The notes under the pieces are model-generated. The model ran no database searches. It had not been told where the DNA came from and was given only the letters and a program-made list of their open reading frames with translations. From Clostridia bacterium (GTDB lineage: Bacteria; Bacillota; Clostridia; Oscillospirales; CAG-272), in the NCBI GenBank assembly GCA_017412045.1, contig JAFQOX010000055.1:1-45237 (forward strand): a stretch of 45,237 nucleotides of DNA, given 5' to 3'. Below are positions 7,979 to 16,783 of this stretch, piece by piece. A program made the position numbers and the translations under genes. How positions within the stretch are numbered: the stretch's first letter is position 1; the number at the start of each line of letters is the position of its first letter.

Positions 7979-8692
7979 TTAAGTATTGATATTGGCGGCG
8001 GCTGCTTGCTTATGCTGGTGCTCTCTTTTGATCCGATACAGAACGCCGTCCTTGACGAATTTTGCTCCGGTTTGCTTGAAATAAAAGGGGACGTTTGCCT
8101 CGATGCATTGTCTGCGGATATCCAATACCCAATCGTAGCGGCAGATCCTCGCTTCCTCTCCCGATTCGCCGCCGACGGTGACGCATTCGATCGTACCGTC
8201 GAGATAGGGCGAGAGATCAATGGGAGAGAGCAGAGGCTCGCATACGATCTGCTTGTGAACGATCGGGGCTGCCTTGAAGATGGGCAAGCGGTATTTTGCC
8301 ATTTCATCATTTTCCACGGTACAGCAGAGCGTGACGTTGCGATAACCGCTTCCCCAATCCGCGGGAATGCATTCCCCGAAGCGGTGAATGCGCTTGGTAA
8401 TGATGAAAAAAGTAAGATCAAAGCGGCGGCGGATCATATCCCAGCATTCCGCTCTCCACGGATCGGCATCCTCCAGAAAGAAATCGGAGGTAAAGCAGGT
8501 ATAGACGTGTGAGCCGTCGGATTGCAGCTTGTAGGTCTGATCCCGTTTCAGCTTGAGCGGGAGATCGAAATCCGCCGTTTTTCTGACCTCGCGGCTGTTG
8601 ATATTGTATCTGGCGTCCCGTCTGTAAACGTAGCAGTTCATACAGCCGGGACTGATTTTTTGGCAACCGTGCCAGGGGTTCCATTCCGACAT
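7979..8692 (-). CDS. DUF5131 (phage Gp37/Gp68-like) family protein
   Basis: The protein has 237 residues and begins WNPWHGC, then ISPGC and NCY. This C10-x6-C17-x2-C20 arrangement is the hallmark of the DUF5131 (Gp37/Gp68) family, distantly related to radical-SAM proteins and often carried by phages. The conserved stretches VGGESG and FYFKQTG are also present. The biochemical activity is unknown to me; the cysteine triad suggests an iron-sulfur cluster. Its ribosome binding site, GGGAGG, overlaps the end of the helicase gene and only 11 bp separate the two, so they are translationally coupled and probably work together, perhaps in nucleic-acid repair (inference). Confidence 0.85.
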   Translation of the reverse strand: MSEWNPWHGCQKISPGCMNCYVYRRDARYNINSREVRKTADFDLPLKLKRDQTYKLQSDGSHVYTCFTSDFFLEDADPWRAECWDMIRRRFDLTFFIITKRIHRFGECIPADWGSGYRNVTLCCTVENDEMAKYRLPIFKAAPIVHKQIVCEPLLSPIDLSPYLDGTIECVTVGGESGEEARICRYDWVLDIRRQCIEANVPFYFKQTGAKFVKDGVLYRIKREHQHKQAAAANINT

Positions 8693-8703
8693 ACGTGCCT
8701 CCC

Positions 8704-10911
8704 TCAGCGCTCCGCGCGGAAGCGGCGCTTCATTTCATCCGTACGAAGCTTATCTGCGGCATAGGCGCGCCGCAGAAGCTCGGGCGGAATGCAGGGATCG
8801 TATTTTTCAAAGATCGGGCACTCACTCTTGCCGACGAGGTCGATGGTTTCGATCCTGTCGGCTGTGATCTTTCTTTGAATCATACGCAAAAGATCGTCGG
8901 TGTCCTTTTCACATTTGAAGGTCATATAGTAGCAACCGTTATATTCCAGACCGTAAATGCCGAAATAAGCCGCGTTCGTCTGGAGATATTTACGGAGCGT
9001 ACGGAAGGAGCGCGTGCCGAGCCATGGAAACAGGCATTTCGTATTGCCGCCGAGGGAGATCAGCATGGTTTTCGCCATGCCCGCGTTTTGGAAGATACGG
9101 CGCGCCGCGGCAAGTCTTTCCTTGGCGTTGGGCTTCAGGTACGAATACTCGGCATCTGAATCCAGAACCTTGAACATCATTTCCAGAATCCTGGTGTGGA
9201 TCTCGCCGTATTCGCCGGGCCATGCGACCTGCATTTTGCCGGGGACGGGGTGGACGTAGATCAGCTTTCTCGTCAGATCCAATTCCTCGACCTCCCAGAC
9301 TCTGCCCGCCAGCGCGAAGCGGTCGCCGACGGGGGGCGGAGAGGAGATGGTTCCGATCTCCTCGCTTTCGTGCTTGACGGAATAATCCTCGCTGTCCTTG
9401 AAAACGGCGTAAAATTTGAAGCTTTTCGTCAGCTTTTCCCCGCGCAGACCGAGGATCAGCCCCTTGCTTTCCGTCATTTCCACGTATTCGTTTTTGATCA
9501 TGGAGATCAGAAGCTCACGGTAATCCTCTTTTTCAACGTCGGAGAACGGAGAAAGAGAGAATATCTTCTGCGCGAGCCGTTTGGGCGTATTTTCTCCCGA
9601 GGAGGCGAGAATGCTGAGCGTTTGCTGAAACATCAGGCTCAGCGGCATTTTTTTGACGGATGGTGGTTCGATGAATTTTTCTTCGATATAGAGCTGAATG
9701 ACGGCGATGCCGCGGATCAGTTCCCATGGAATCAGTTGCGGAAGCGGCGTGTCGGGGAGGGGCTTTTCCTCGCGAAAGACCATGAACATTTCGGAAATCC
9801 CCGTCTTTCTGCCGCTTCTTCCGAGCCTTTGCAGAAAGCCCGATACCGTATTGGGCGCGCCGACGTTCAGCACGCGCTCGATTTTGCCGATGTCGATGCC
9901 GAGCTCCAGCGTGACCGTCGCACAAGCCACGCACTTTTTGTCGTCCTTCAGCTTTTGCTCCGCTTCCTCACGGATGGCGGCGGAAAGATTGCCGTGATGG
10001 ATGTAGAAAATATCCTCGTCCTCGCGATTCATGGCGATCTGTCGGAGCGTTGCCGTCACGTATTCCGTTTCTTCGCGGGAGTTGGAAAAGACGATGCTTT
10101 TTTTGTCTTTGACGCAGTCGTAGATATATTCGTAGCCCGCGTCGATCGTGACGGCGGTTTCCGGATGTTCCGCGGTGGGGATTTCGCGGTTTTGCCCGTC
10201 GTCCTGTACGTAGAATTGTTCGATGGCGAGCCGTACGCGGTGCTTGGCGGAGGGGACTGTAGGCGTTTGCGTGCTTCTGCCGCTGTTGCCCGTCAGCCAT
10301 GCCTGCGCCGTGGCAAGATCACCAATGGTGGCGGAAAGCCCGATGCGCCGCGGATGATAGCCGATGATCTCCGCGATGCGGTCGAGCTGGCAGAGGATCT
10401 GGTTTCCGCGGTCCGCGCCCATGAGCGTATGGATCTCGTCGATGATGACGTAGCGTAAGCCTCCGAAGAGGCGGATGATGTCGCTGTGCTTATTCATGAG
10501 CATGCTTTCGAGAGATTCGGGCGTGATCTGCAAAACGCCCGCGGGATTTTTCAGCAATTTGTTTTTGTGGGAAGCCGCCACGTCTCCGTGCCAATGAAAG
10601 ACGGGAATGCCGCTGTCTCGCAGAAGTGTGTCGATGCGTTCAAACTGGTCGTTGATCAGGCTCTTCAGCGGCGCAATATAAAGGACCTCGACCGATTCTC
10701 CGTATCTGCCCTCCATCTCGCTGATGATGGGAAAAAAGACAGCCTCCGTCTTTCCGGAAGCGGTGTCGGACGACAGGATCAGATTGTCGTTCGTATCAAA
10801 GATCACTTCGGCGGCGGCGATCTGGATGGGGCGTATGTTTTCCCAACCGCTCATATAAATAAAATCCTGTACGAGCGGAGAAAAACGGTAAAAAATTTGA
10901 GAGGCGTCCAT
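8704..10911 (-). CDS. Lhr-like DEAD/DEAH-box helicase
   Basis: The protein has 735 residues and is a superfamily 2 helicase. Motif I is SDTASGKTEA (48-57), the variant typical of Lhr-family helicases; motif II is DEIH (158-161); motif III-like LSAT follows. The second RecA domain shows VFSNSREETE and the motif VI block QRLGRSGR. The C-terminal third has a winged-helix/beta region (WEVEELDLTRKLIYV) as in the Lhr core. Bacterial Lhr is a 3'-5' DNA translocase linked to DNA repair. There is no long C-terminal extension as in E. coli Lhr and I see no Cys-rich DUF1998-like end. It is the first gene of a coupled pair with the DUF5131 gene. AGAAAGGAA precedes the ATG. Confidence 0.88.
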   Translation of the reverse strand: MDASQIFYRFSPLVQDFIYMSGWENIRPIQIAAAEVIFDTNDNLILSSDTASGKTEAVFFPIISEMEGRYGESVEVLYIAPLKSLINDQFERIDTLLRDSGIPVFHWHGDVAASHKNKLLKNPAGVLQITPESLESMLMNKHSDIIRLFGGLRYVIIDEIHTLMGADRGNQILCQLDRIAEIIGYHPRRIGLSATIGDLATAQAWLTGNSGRSTQTPTVPSAKHRVRLAIEQFYVQDDGQNREIPTAEHPETAVTIDAGYEYIYDCVKDKKSIVFSNSREETEYVTATLRQIAMNREDEDIFYIHHGNLSAAIREEAEQKLKDDKKCVACATVTLELGIDIGKIERVLNVGAPNTVSGFLQRLGRSGRKTGISEMFMVFREEKPLPDTPLPQLIPWELIRGIAVIQLYIEEKFIEPPSVKKMPLSLMFQQTLSILASSGENTPKRLAQKIFSLSPFSDVEKEDYRELLISMIKNEYVEMTESKGLILGLRGEKLTKSFKFYAVFKDSEDYSVKHESEEIGTISSPPPVGDRFALAGRVWEVEELDLTRKLIYVHPVPGKMQVAWPGEYGEIHTRILEMMFKVLDSDAEYSYLKPNAKERLAAARRIFQNAGMAKTMLISLGGNTKCLFPWLGTRSFRTLRKYLQTNAAYFGIYGLEYNGCYYMTFKCEKDTDDLLRMIQRKITADRIETIDLVGKSECPIFEKYDPCIPPELLRRAYAADKLRTDEMKRRFRAER

Positions 10912-10946
10912 GTCAATTCCTTTCTCGTGGATACGATTTTTATAGG

Positions 10947-10984
10947 TTAAAAAATTCCGTCCGTGTCACAAGGGCACGGACGGA
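10947..10984 (-). terminator. terminator of the VanY-like gene
   Basis: Read on the minus strand, TCCGTCCGTG and CACGGACGGA form a perfect 10-bp stem (10956-10965 with 10975-10984), followed by a T-rich tract. Confidence 0.85.
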
Positions 10985-10992
10985 GAGGATGA

Positions 10993-12114
10993 TTATTTTG
11001 CTGTTTTGGTAACGGTAACGATGAATCCGTTCATATTATCGCCGGAAATGGTTTTGGTTCCTTCGGAGGAGGGGGGAACGGGGACGGACGTGAAGTTTGC
11101 GCCGTCAGCGGTATTGGCTGCTACGTAGTATACGAGGTATTCCTGATCGCCTACGGTGATTTCGAGAGGCGTCTGATCGTATCTGTGAGACGTGCGGAGC
11201 AGTTCGAGATATTCCTCCAGACAGAGATCGTGCTCGGTCATATAGGTCGCGTGGGGGACGCCGACGTAGCGGAGGTGATAGGGCTCGTCTGCGATACCGG
11301 TCAGCGCGGATTTGCTCGCGTCGTAACGGAATACGAAGCCGTATTCTGCGCAATGCGCTTCCAGCCATTCGTATTCGGATTCACGCAGAGAAACGGTCGC
11401 GCTGTTGGACATGATCTTGAGGTCAACCGCCAGACCCGTGTGGTGCTCGGTGTACTCGGGCAATTCGGGATACTGCTGGGGATTGTTGCCGTTCAAGGTT
11501 GTCTGAAGCGCAATGTCGCGGTAAGCACCGGTAATGTAAAGCTTGTCGGTCGTGGTTTTGAAGGTGCCGCTCGGATCGGCATCGACCAGACCGGTAACCA
11601 TCTGGATCAAGTTTTGCAGGATGGTGTTATTGACGCGCGTGTCACTGCCGGGAAGCACGTAGTGCGTGCCGTAGCCGTCGTATTTGTAAAGATTTGTCGA
11701 GTTTTTGGAGTTGAGAGCGTCGGCAAGAGAATACTTGTTCTCAAAATTTACGAGGACGAGATCGCCGACGGGGATATTGGTATTCGCGTACTGCTCGTTG
11801 ATATAAGCGTTATTCCAAGGAAGCGGGTTCGGTTTATTGGGATCTTGCGTCGAAGCAGTTGTCGTGGTTTCTTTCGCTTCATTGACCCATTGGATGATAC
11901 CCTTGGTCAGAAAGACGATCGCGGTCACGATGACGGCGACGATCAGGATCAGCGCGAGAAGCGCCAGCATACCGCCCTTATTCGGCTTGAAGCGGATTTT
12001 TTTGCGTTGCTTTTTAGCCGCTTGGGGCTTTCCGGATTGCGCTGCGGGCATATTCGCAGACGTCACCGCGGAAGGAGTGGAAACTTTATCTATATTGGTT
12101 TGCGTACGGTTCAT
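10993..12114 (-). CDS. membrane-anchored D-alanyl-D-alanine carboxypeptidase (VanY/M15B family)
   Basis: The protein has 373 residues. A basic, Ala/Lys/Gln-rich cytoplasmic N-terminus (1-47) precedes one membrane helix (48-70) and a Thr-rich linker, then an extracellular peptidase domain. The M15 zinc site is complete: H224 and D231 in HHTGLAVD and H280 in EPYHLRYVG, with E277 as catalytic base. These enzymes trim the terminal D-Ala from peptidoglycan stem peptides. It is alone in its transcription unit: own promoter at 12181-12209 and own terminator. No van resistance genes are nearby, so a role in cell-wall maturation is more likely than glycopeptide resistance. Confidence 0.9.
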   Translation of the reverse strand: MNRTQTNIDKVSTPSAVTSANMPAAQSGKPQAAKKQRKKIRFKPNKGGMLALLALILIVAVIVTAIVFLTKGIIQWVNEAKETTTTASTQDPNKPNPLPWNNAYINEQYANTNIPVGDLVLVNFENKYSLADALNSKNSTNLYKYDGYGTHYVLPGSDTRVNNTILQNLIQMVTGLVDADPSGTFKTTTDKLYITGAYRDIALQTTLNGNNPQQYPELPEYTEHHTGLAVDLKIMSNSATVSLRESEYEWLEAHCAEYGFVFRYDASKSALTGIADEPYHLRYVGVPHATYMTEHDLCLEEYLELLRTSHRYDQTPLEITVGDQEYLVYYVAANTADGANFTSVPVPPSSEGTKTISGDNMNGFIVTVTKTAK

Positions 12115-12180
12115 TATAATATCCTTTCTTATAGGTCATATGCGATAGGGGGATAGCGCGGAAAACATCGTTCGACTATT

Positions 12181-12209
12181 ATTATATTATAAAAGATTTT
12201 AAAAAACAA
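12181..12209 (-). promoter_or_regulatory. promoter of the VanY-like gene
   Basis: On the minus strand a TTGTTT -35 box (12204-12209) and a TATAAT -10 box (12181-12186) are 17 bp apart, about 65 bp before the ATG. The AT-rich stretch 12210-12420 holds nothing else I can recognise. Confidence 0.6.
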
Positions 12210-12421
12210 GAGGATTTTTGAAAAAACTTGAAAAAATTTATAAAATTTTTTCATTTTCTTTTCTGTTTTTGCGCAAGATTGCATAGAATATGAAAATTAC
12301 GTTTTTTTGCAACAAAAACGCGAGCGTTTGGATATGAATCATCCAAAACGGCAGATTTCGTTTTGCGCGACGTTCAGAAAAATAAAAAAATGTATTTTTT
12401 CAGAAAAAATCGGATTTGATG

Positions 12422-12450
12422 TTGATTCCGAGCGAATTTTAGTGTATAAT
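12422..12450 (+). promoter_or_regulatory. pcrA promoter
   Basis: A TTGATT -35 box (12422-12427) and a TATAAT -10 box (12445-12450) are 17 bp apart. They leave a leader of about 75 nt. Confidence 0.75.
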
Positions 12451-12530
12451 AAATATGTATGTATATTTTGTGGCGGTGGGAAGATGCCGTCGCTCTGTGA
12501 AATGAACATTATGAAACGGAAGGTATGAAA

Positions 12531-14930
12531 ATGTCAAATCAAGCAAACATAACGCCGGGTGAACGCTATCTTGCGGCGAAGCGAGCTCTTTTTGATCAAA
12601 AATACGCTTTTCTGAACGAAAAACAAAGAGAAGCGGTTTACACAACCAAGGGCCCGTTGCTCGTGCTTGCGGGAGCGGGTACGGGAAAAACGACTCTGCT
12701 TGTCAATCGTATCGCTCATATATTGAAATACGGCAACGCTTATTTTTCCGAGCAGATTCCCGCGGGTATATCCGAGGAAACCGTCGCGGAAATGGAAAAG
12801 GCAAAATCACTTTCAAATGAAGATCTGAACATATATCTGGACTCCTTCGCAGACAGATCGGAATGGATCGCGCCGTGGAATATTCTGGCGATTACGTTTA
12901 CGAATAAGGCCGCGAATGAAATGAAGACCCGTCTGGAAAAGATCATCGGCGAGGGCGCGAAGGACATCTGGTGCGGCACGTTCCACTCCATGTGTCTGCG
13001 TATGCTCCGCAAATATGCGAAAAGCATTGGGTATGAGAGCAATTTTACTATTTACGATGCAGACGATTCCAAAAGACTGATCGCGGACTGTATGAAGCAG
13101 ATGGGTATTGATGAGAAGGCGATCTCCGTCCGTACGATGATGAACCGCATCAGCATGGCGAAAAATACGTTGATGACACCGCAGGACTTCGATGCCGAGG
13201 TCGGCCACGACATGAAGCTGCAGCAGATCTCCTCCGTATATACCCTTTACGATCACAGAATGAAGGGCGCGATGGCGATGGACTTTGACGACATCATCAT
13301 GAATACCGTCCTTTTGCTCCGTAAAAATACGGAAGCGCTTACTTATTATCAGAAGCAGTTCCGATACGTCATGATCGACGAATTTCAGGATACCAACTTC
13401 GCGCAGTTTGAGCTGGCTCTGCTCCTTTCGGGCGGATACGACAATTTGATGGTCGTCGGCGATGACGACCAGAGCATCTATAAATTCCGCGGCGCAACCA
13501 TTGAAAATATTTTGCATTTCGATGAAAAGGTCCGCGGCACGAAGATCATCAAGCTGGAGGAAAATTACCGCTCCACCGAGCATATCCTGAACGCCGCAAA
13601 CTCCGTGATCCGCCATAACTTTGGCAGAAGAGGCAAGGAGCTCTGGTCCAGAAAGGGCGACGGCGAAAAGGTCGTCGTCAAGCAGTTTGAAACGCAGAAC
13701 GACGAATCCCGTTACATCGTGGGTAAGATCATGGAGCTTGTGATCCGTGAGAAAAAGAAATACGGCGACTTTGCCGTTTTATACAGAACGAACGCACAGT
13801 CCAACGCGATCGAAAGCGTTCTGACGAAAAGCGCGATTCCCTACCGCATCGTCGGCGGTCACCGTTTCTTTGAAAGAAAAGAAATCAAGGACGTTCTCGC
13901 TTATCTGAGTGTCGTCAACAATCCGAGCGACAACCTCCGTCTGGAGCGTATCATCAACGAACCCAAGCGAAAGATCGGCGAGGCGACGATGGCGGCAGTC
14001 CGCAAGATCTCCGAATACCGCAATCTGGCGATGTTTGACGTGATGGAAAACGCAGACCGTTATCCGACGGTTTCCAAGGCGTACAGCAAATTCGTGATGT
14101 TCGTGGCTCTGATCCGCAGATTGCAGAATATGCAGGGCAAAGCCAAGCTTTCCGAGCTTGTCCGCGAGACGATCGAGCTTTCGGGCTACATGGATATGCT
14201 CCGCGCGCAGGAGGAGAATGGAGAAGGACCGGAACGCCGCGAGAACGTGGAGGAATTGATCTCCAGCGTGATCGAATATGAGGAAAGAACCGAGAACGCA
14301 ACTCTACAGGGCTTCCTGGAGGAGATCTCTCTGGTGACGGATATTGACAATTACGATCAGACCTCCGATGCGGTCGTGCTGATGACCATTCACAGCGCGA
14401 AGGGCTTGGAATTTCCCGTCGTTTTCCTTCCCGGCATGGAGGAAGGTCTTTTCCCGAATCAGCAGTCCGCCTTCGCTCCCGATGAATTGGAGGAGGAACG
14501 CCGTCTTGCCTACGTGGCGCTGACGCGCGCGGAACAGAGAGTATACGCGCTCTGCGCAAAGGAACGCCTGCTCTTCGGCAAAACGCAGTTTAATCCTGCA
14601 TCCCGTTTCCTCTCCGAGATTGCCGATCAGTACAAAACGGGCGACGTTCTGAACCAGAAGCCGCAGATGAAAACGGAATTTGGTGAGAAAACCAAGAAAT
14701 TCACGCTTTCCAATGCGTTTACCTCAAACTCCTCGCTTTCCAGCTCCGTCGGAAAAACGAAGGTCGTCGAAAGCTTCGTTCCCGGTGACCGTGTCAGCCA
14801 CTATATGTTTGGCGAAGGCACCATGCGCGTCGTCAAAGAAATGGGCGCGGACGTATATTATGAGATCGATTTTGATAAAGTCGGTACGAAAAAGCTCATG
14901 GCGACTTACGCAAAGCTTCGTAAAATTTAA
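12531..14930 (+). CDS. pcrA: PcrA/UvrD-type 3'-5' DNA helicase
   Basis: The protein has 799 residues. All superfamily 1A motifs are present: LAGAGTGKTTL (Walker A at 47-54), ITFTNKAANEM, the Walker B DEFQDTN, VGDDDQSIYKFRGA, LEENYRST, TIHSAKGLEFP and VALTRA. The C-terminal 55 residues (PGDRVSHYMFGEG...) form the Tudor-like module by which PcrA contacts RNA polymerase. PcrA removes stalled complexes and works in mismatch and excision repair. An extra segment of about 45 residues (69-113) sits between motifs I and Ia, where well-known PcrA proteins have only a few residues. The start is set at 12531 because GGAAGG lies seven bases upstream; the in-frame ATG at 12525 is too close to it. Confidence 0.95.
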   Translation: MSNQANITPGERYLAAKRALFDQKYAFLNEKQREAVYTTKGPLLVLAGAGTGKTTLLVNRIAHILKYGNAYFSEQIPAGISEETVAEMEKAKSLSNEDLNIYLDSFADRSEWIAPWNILAITFTNKAANEMKTRLEKIIGEGAKDIWCGTFHSMCLRMLRKYAKSIGYESNFTIYDADDSKRLIADCMKQMGIDEKAISVRTMMNRISMAKNTLMTPQDFDAEVGHDMKLQQISSVYTLYDHRMKGAMAMDFDDIIMNTVLLLRKNTEALTYYQKQFRYVMIDEFQDTNFAQFELALLLSGGYDNLMVVGDDDQSIYKFRGATIENILHFDEKVRGTKIIKLEENYRSTEHILNAANSVIRHNFGRRGKELWSRKGDGEKVVVKQFETQNDESRYIVGKIMELVIREKKKYGDFAVLYRTNAQSNAIESVLTKSAIPYRIVGGHRFFERKEIKDVLAYLSVVNNPSDNLRLERIINEPKRKIGEATMAAVRKISEYRNLAMFDVMENADRYPTVSKAYSKFVMFVALIRRLQNMQGKAKLSELVRETIELSGYMDMLRAQEENGEGPERRENVEELISSVIEYEERTENATLQGFLEEISLVTDIDNYDQTSDAVVLMTIHSAKGLEFPVVFLPGMEEGLFPNQQSAFAPDELEEERRLAYVALTRAEQRVYALCAKERLLFGKTQFNPASRFLSEIADQYKTGDVLNQKPQMKTEFGEKTKKFTLSNAFTSNSSLSSSVGKTKVVESFVPGDRVSHYMFGEGTMRVVKEMGADVYYEIDFDKVGTKKLMATYAKLRKI

Positions 14931-14962
14931 TGATCGTATGATTCATTACGGTATATAAAGAT

Positions 14963-14996
14963 AAAAGCCCAACCTCGTTTGAGGTTGGGCTTTTTT
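14963..14996. terminator. bidirectional terminator between pcrA and hydA
   Basis: AAAAGCCCAACCTC and GAGGTTGGGCTTTT form a perfect 14-bp stem with a short loop and T6. It separates two convergent genes. Confidence 0.92.
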
Positions 14997-15013
14997 GCAA
15001 TCATAAGATGATA

Positions 15014-16759
15014 TCAAAGACCGCGTTTGATGTAGTGGGTGTGCAGAATTTCGTGAGCAACGTGGCTTCCGGGCGTGCCGAGGAATTCGTCGTAGAGCTT
15101 CTGAACGGCGAGGTTCTCGTGGGATTTGCGGAGCTCCATCTTGCTGTCTGCGTTGTAAAGGATGGAGGCGCGTTTTTCCTTGAGGTTAACAGCCGCCTTG
15201 ACAGCCGCGCTCTGAACGGGCTGACCGCCGCCGTTGACACAACCGCCGGGACAAGCCATGACTTCGATGAAGTCTGCCTGGATCTCGCCGGATTTCACCT
15301 TGTTGAGAAGTTCCTTCGCGTTCTTGGTGCCGGAGGTAACGGCAACTCTGACTTCAACGTCACCGAGCTTGTAGGTAGCGGTCTTGATGGGAGCCGTACC
15401 GCGGACGTCGTTGAATTCGAGCTTTTCGAGCTTGGTGCCGAGGATGACTTCAGCAGCCGTACGGAGAGCAGCCTCCATAACGCCGCCGGTCGCGCCGAAG
15501 ATCGCGCCTGCGCCAGAGCCGATATCGAAGGGCTTATCGAACGCTTCGTCGTCGAGAGCCTTGTAGTTGATACCTGCTTTTTCGATCATACGTGCGAGCT
15601 CGCGCGTGGTGATCGCGTAGTCAACGTCGTAAATGCCTTCGCCGACAGCGCTCTGTCCGGGACGGCGTACTTCGAATTTCTTCGCGGTACAGGGAATCGC
15701 GGAAACGAATACGATGTCTGCGGGATCGAGGCCGCGCTTACGCGCATAGTAGGTCTTGTACATTGCGCCGAACATCTGCTGGGGAGATTTGCAGGTGGAG
15801 AGGTTGTCCGTGAATTCGGGGAAGTAGTGCTCGCAGTATTTGATCCAGCCGGGAGAACAGGAGGTGATGAGGGGGAGATTTTCGCCCGTCTTCATTCTGC
15901 CGAGGAATTCGGTCGCTTCTTCCATGATGGTCAGGTCTGCGGTGAGGTTCATATCGTAAACGCCGTCGAAGCCGAGACGCTTGAGAGCGGCAACCATCTT
16001 GCCTTCGGTATCCACGCCGGGCTCGAAGCCGAAGCATTCGCCGAGGGTTGCGCGGATGGAGGGAGCAGTGCAGATCGCAACGTGCTTGGTGGGGTCGCTC
16101 AGCGCATCCCAAACCTTATCGGTATCGTCCTTTTCGTGGAGCGCACCGACGGGGCAGGCAACGATACACTGACCGCAGGATACGCAGGAGGAAGCTGCGA
16201 GCGGATTTTCAAATGCGGTGCCGATGACGGTGTCGAAGCCGCGGTTGAGCGCTTCGATGACGCCGATGCCCTGCATATTCTTACAAGCGGCAACGCAACG
16301 GCGGCAAAGGATACACTTGTCGTTGTCACGAACGAGGAAAGCGGTGCTTTCGTCCTTTTCGTTCTTGACGTTTTTGCCTGCAAAGCGGTTCTCGTCCGTT
16401 ACGCCGAGATCGCGGGAGAGCTTCTGCAATTCACAGCTGCCGCTGCGGATGCAGGAGAGACATTCTTTTTTGTGAGTGGAAAGGATGAGCTCCAGGTTGG
16501 TCTTTCTGGAAGCCATGACCTTGGGGGTGTTCGTTCTGATCTCCATGCCGTCCGTTACTTCGGTAACGCAGGCAGCCATGAGACCTCTTGCACCCTTGAC
16601 TTCAACGAGGCAAAGACGGCAAGCGCCGATCTCGTTGACGTCCTTCAGGTAGCAGAGGGTGGGAATATCGATTTTCGCGATTCTGGCAGCGTCGATGATC
16701 TTACTGCCCGCGGGAACTTCATAATCGCGTCCGTTAATTTTTACAGTAACCATATCCAT
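15014..16759 (-). CDS. hydA: [FeFe] hydrogenase catalytic subunit (HydA/HndD type)
   Basis: The protein has 581 residues. In order: an N-terminal [2Fe-2S] domain (C36, C47, C50, C64), a His-Cys3 [4Fe-4S] site (H96, C100, C103, C109), two [4Fe-4S] sites (C149-C159 and C192-C202), the H-cluster domain, and the short C-terminal domain with its HxxHTHY end. H-cluster ligands are C301 (TSCSPGW), C357 (IPCTAKKFE), and C503/C507 (ACPGGC). Two positions are unusual. The residue after C301, where the classical enzymes have the proton-relay Cys, is Ser, and the Met of the MPC motif is Ile. With the two upstream genes it forms a HydABC-like complex that reduces protons with NADH and ferredoxin or runs in reverse. 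It is the last gene of the operon. Confidence 0.95.
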   Translation of the reverse strand: MDMVTVKINGRDYEVPAGSKIIDAARIAKIDIPTLCYLKDVNEIGACRLCLVEVKGARGLMAACVTEVTDGMEIRTNTPKVMASRKTNLELILSTHKKECLSCIRSGSCELQKLSRDLGVTDENRFAGKNVKNEKDESTAFLVRDNDKCILCRRCVAACKNMQGIGVIEALNRGFDTVIGTAFENPLAASSCVSCGQCIVACPVGALHEKDDTDKVWDALSDPTKHVAICTAPSIRATLGECFGFEPGVDTEGKMVAALKRLGFDGVYDMNLTADLTIMEEATEFLGRMKTGENLPLITSCSPGWIKYCEHYFPEFTDNLSTCKSPQQMFGAMYKTYYARKRGLDPADIVFVSAIPCTAKKFEVRRPGQSAVGEGIYDVDYAITTRELARMIEKAGINYKALDDEAFDKPFDIGSGAGAIFGATGGVMEAALRTAAEVILGTKLEKLEFNDVRGTAPIKTATYKLGDVEVRVAVTSGTKNAKELLNKVKSGEIQADFIEVMACPGGCVNGGGQPVQSAAVKAAVNLKEKRASILYNADSKMELRKSHENLAVQKLYDEFLGTPGSHVAHEILHTHYIKRGL

Positions 16760-16783
16760 GAGTGCGAGTCCTCCTTCGATTAT

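Noticed and set aside
7734-7980. Short open frames in the intergenic region after the DUF5131 gene
   Set aside because: They cross repeat copies A and B with their hairpins; no ribosome binding site or coding pattern.
10993-12114. Glycopeptide resistance gene (vanY of a van cluster)
   Set aside because: Only the peptidase family matches; no vanHAX, vanS or vanR nearby, so a general cell-wall enzyme is more likely.
12307-12528. Small open frame of 73 codons upstream of pcrA
   Set aside because: It spans the pcrA promoter (12422-12450), has no ribosome binding site and no family resemblance.
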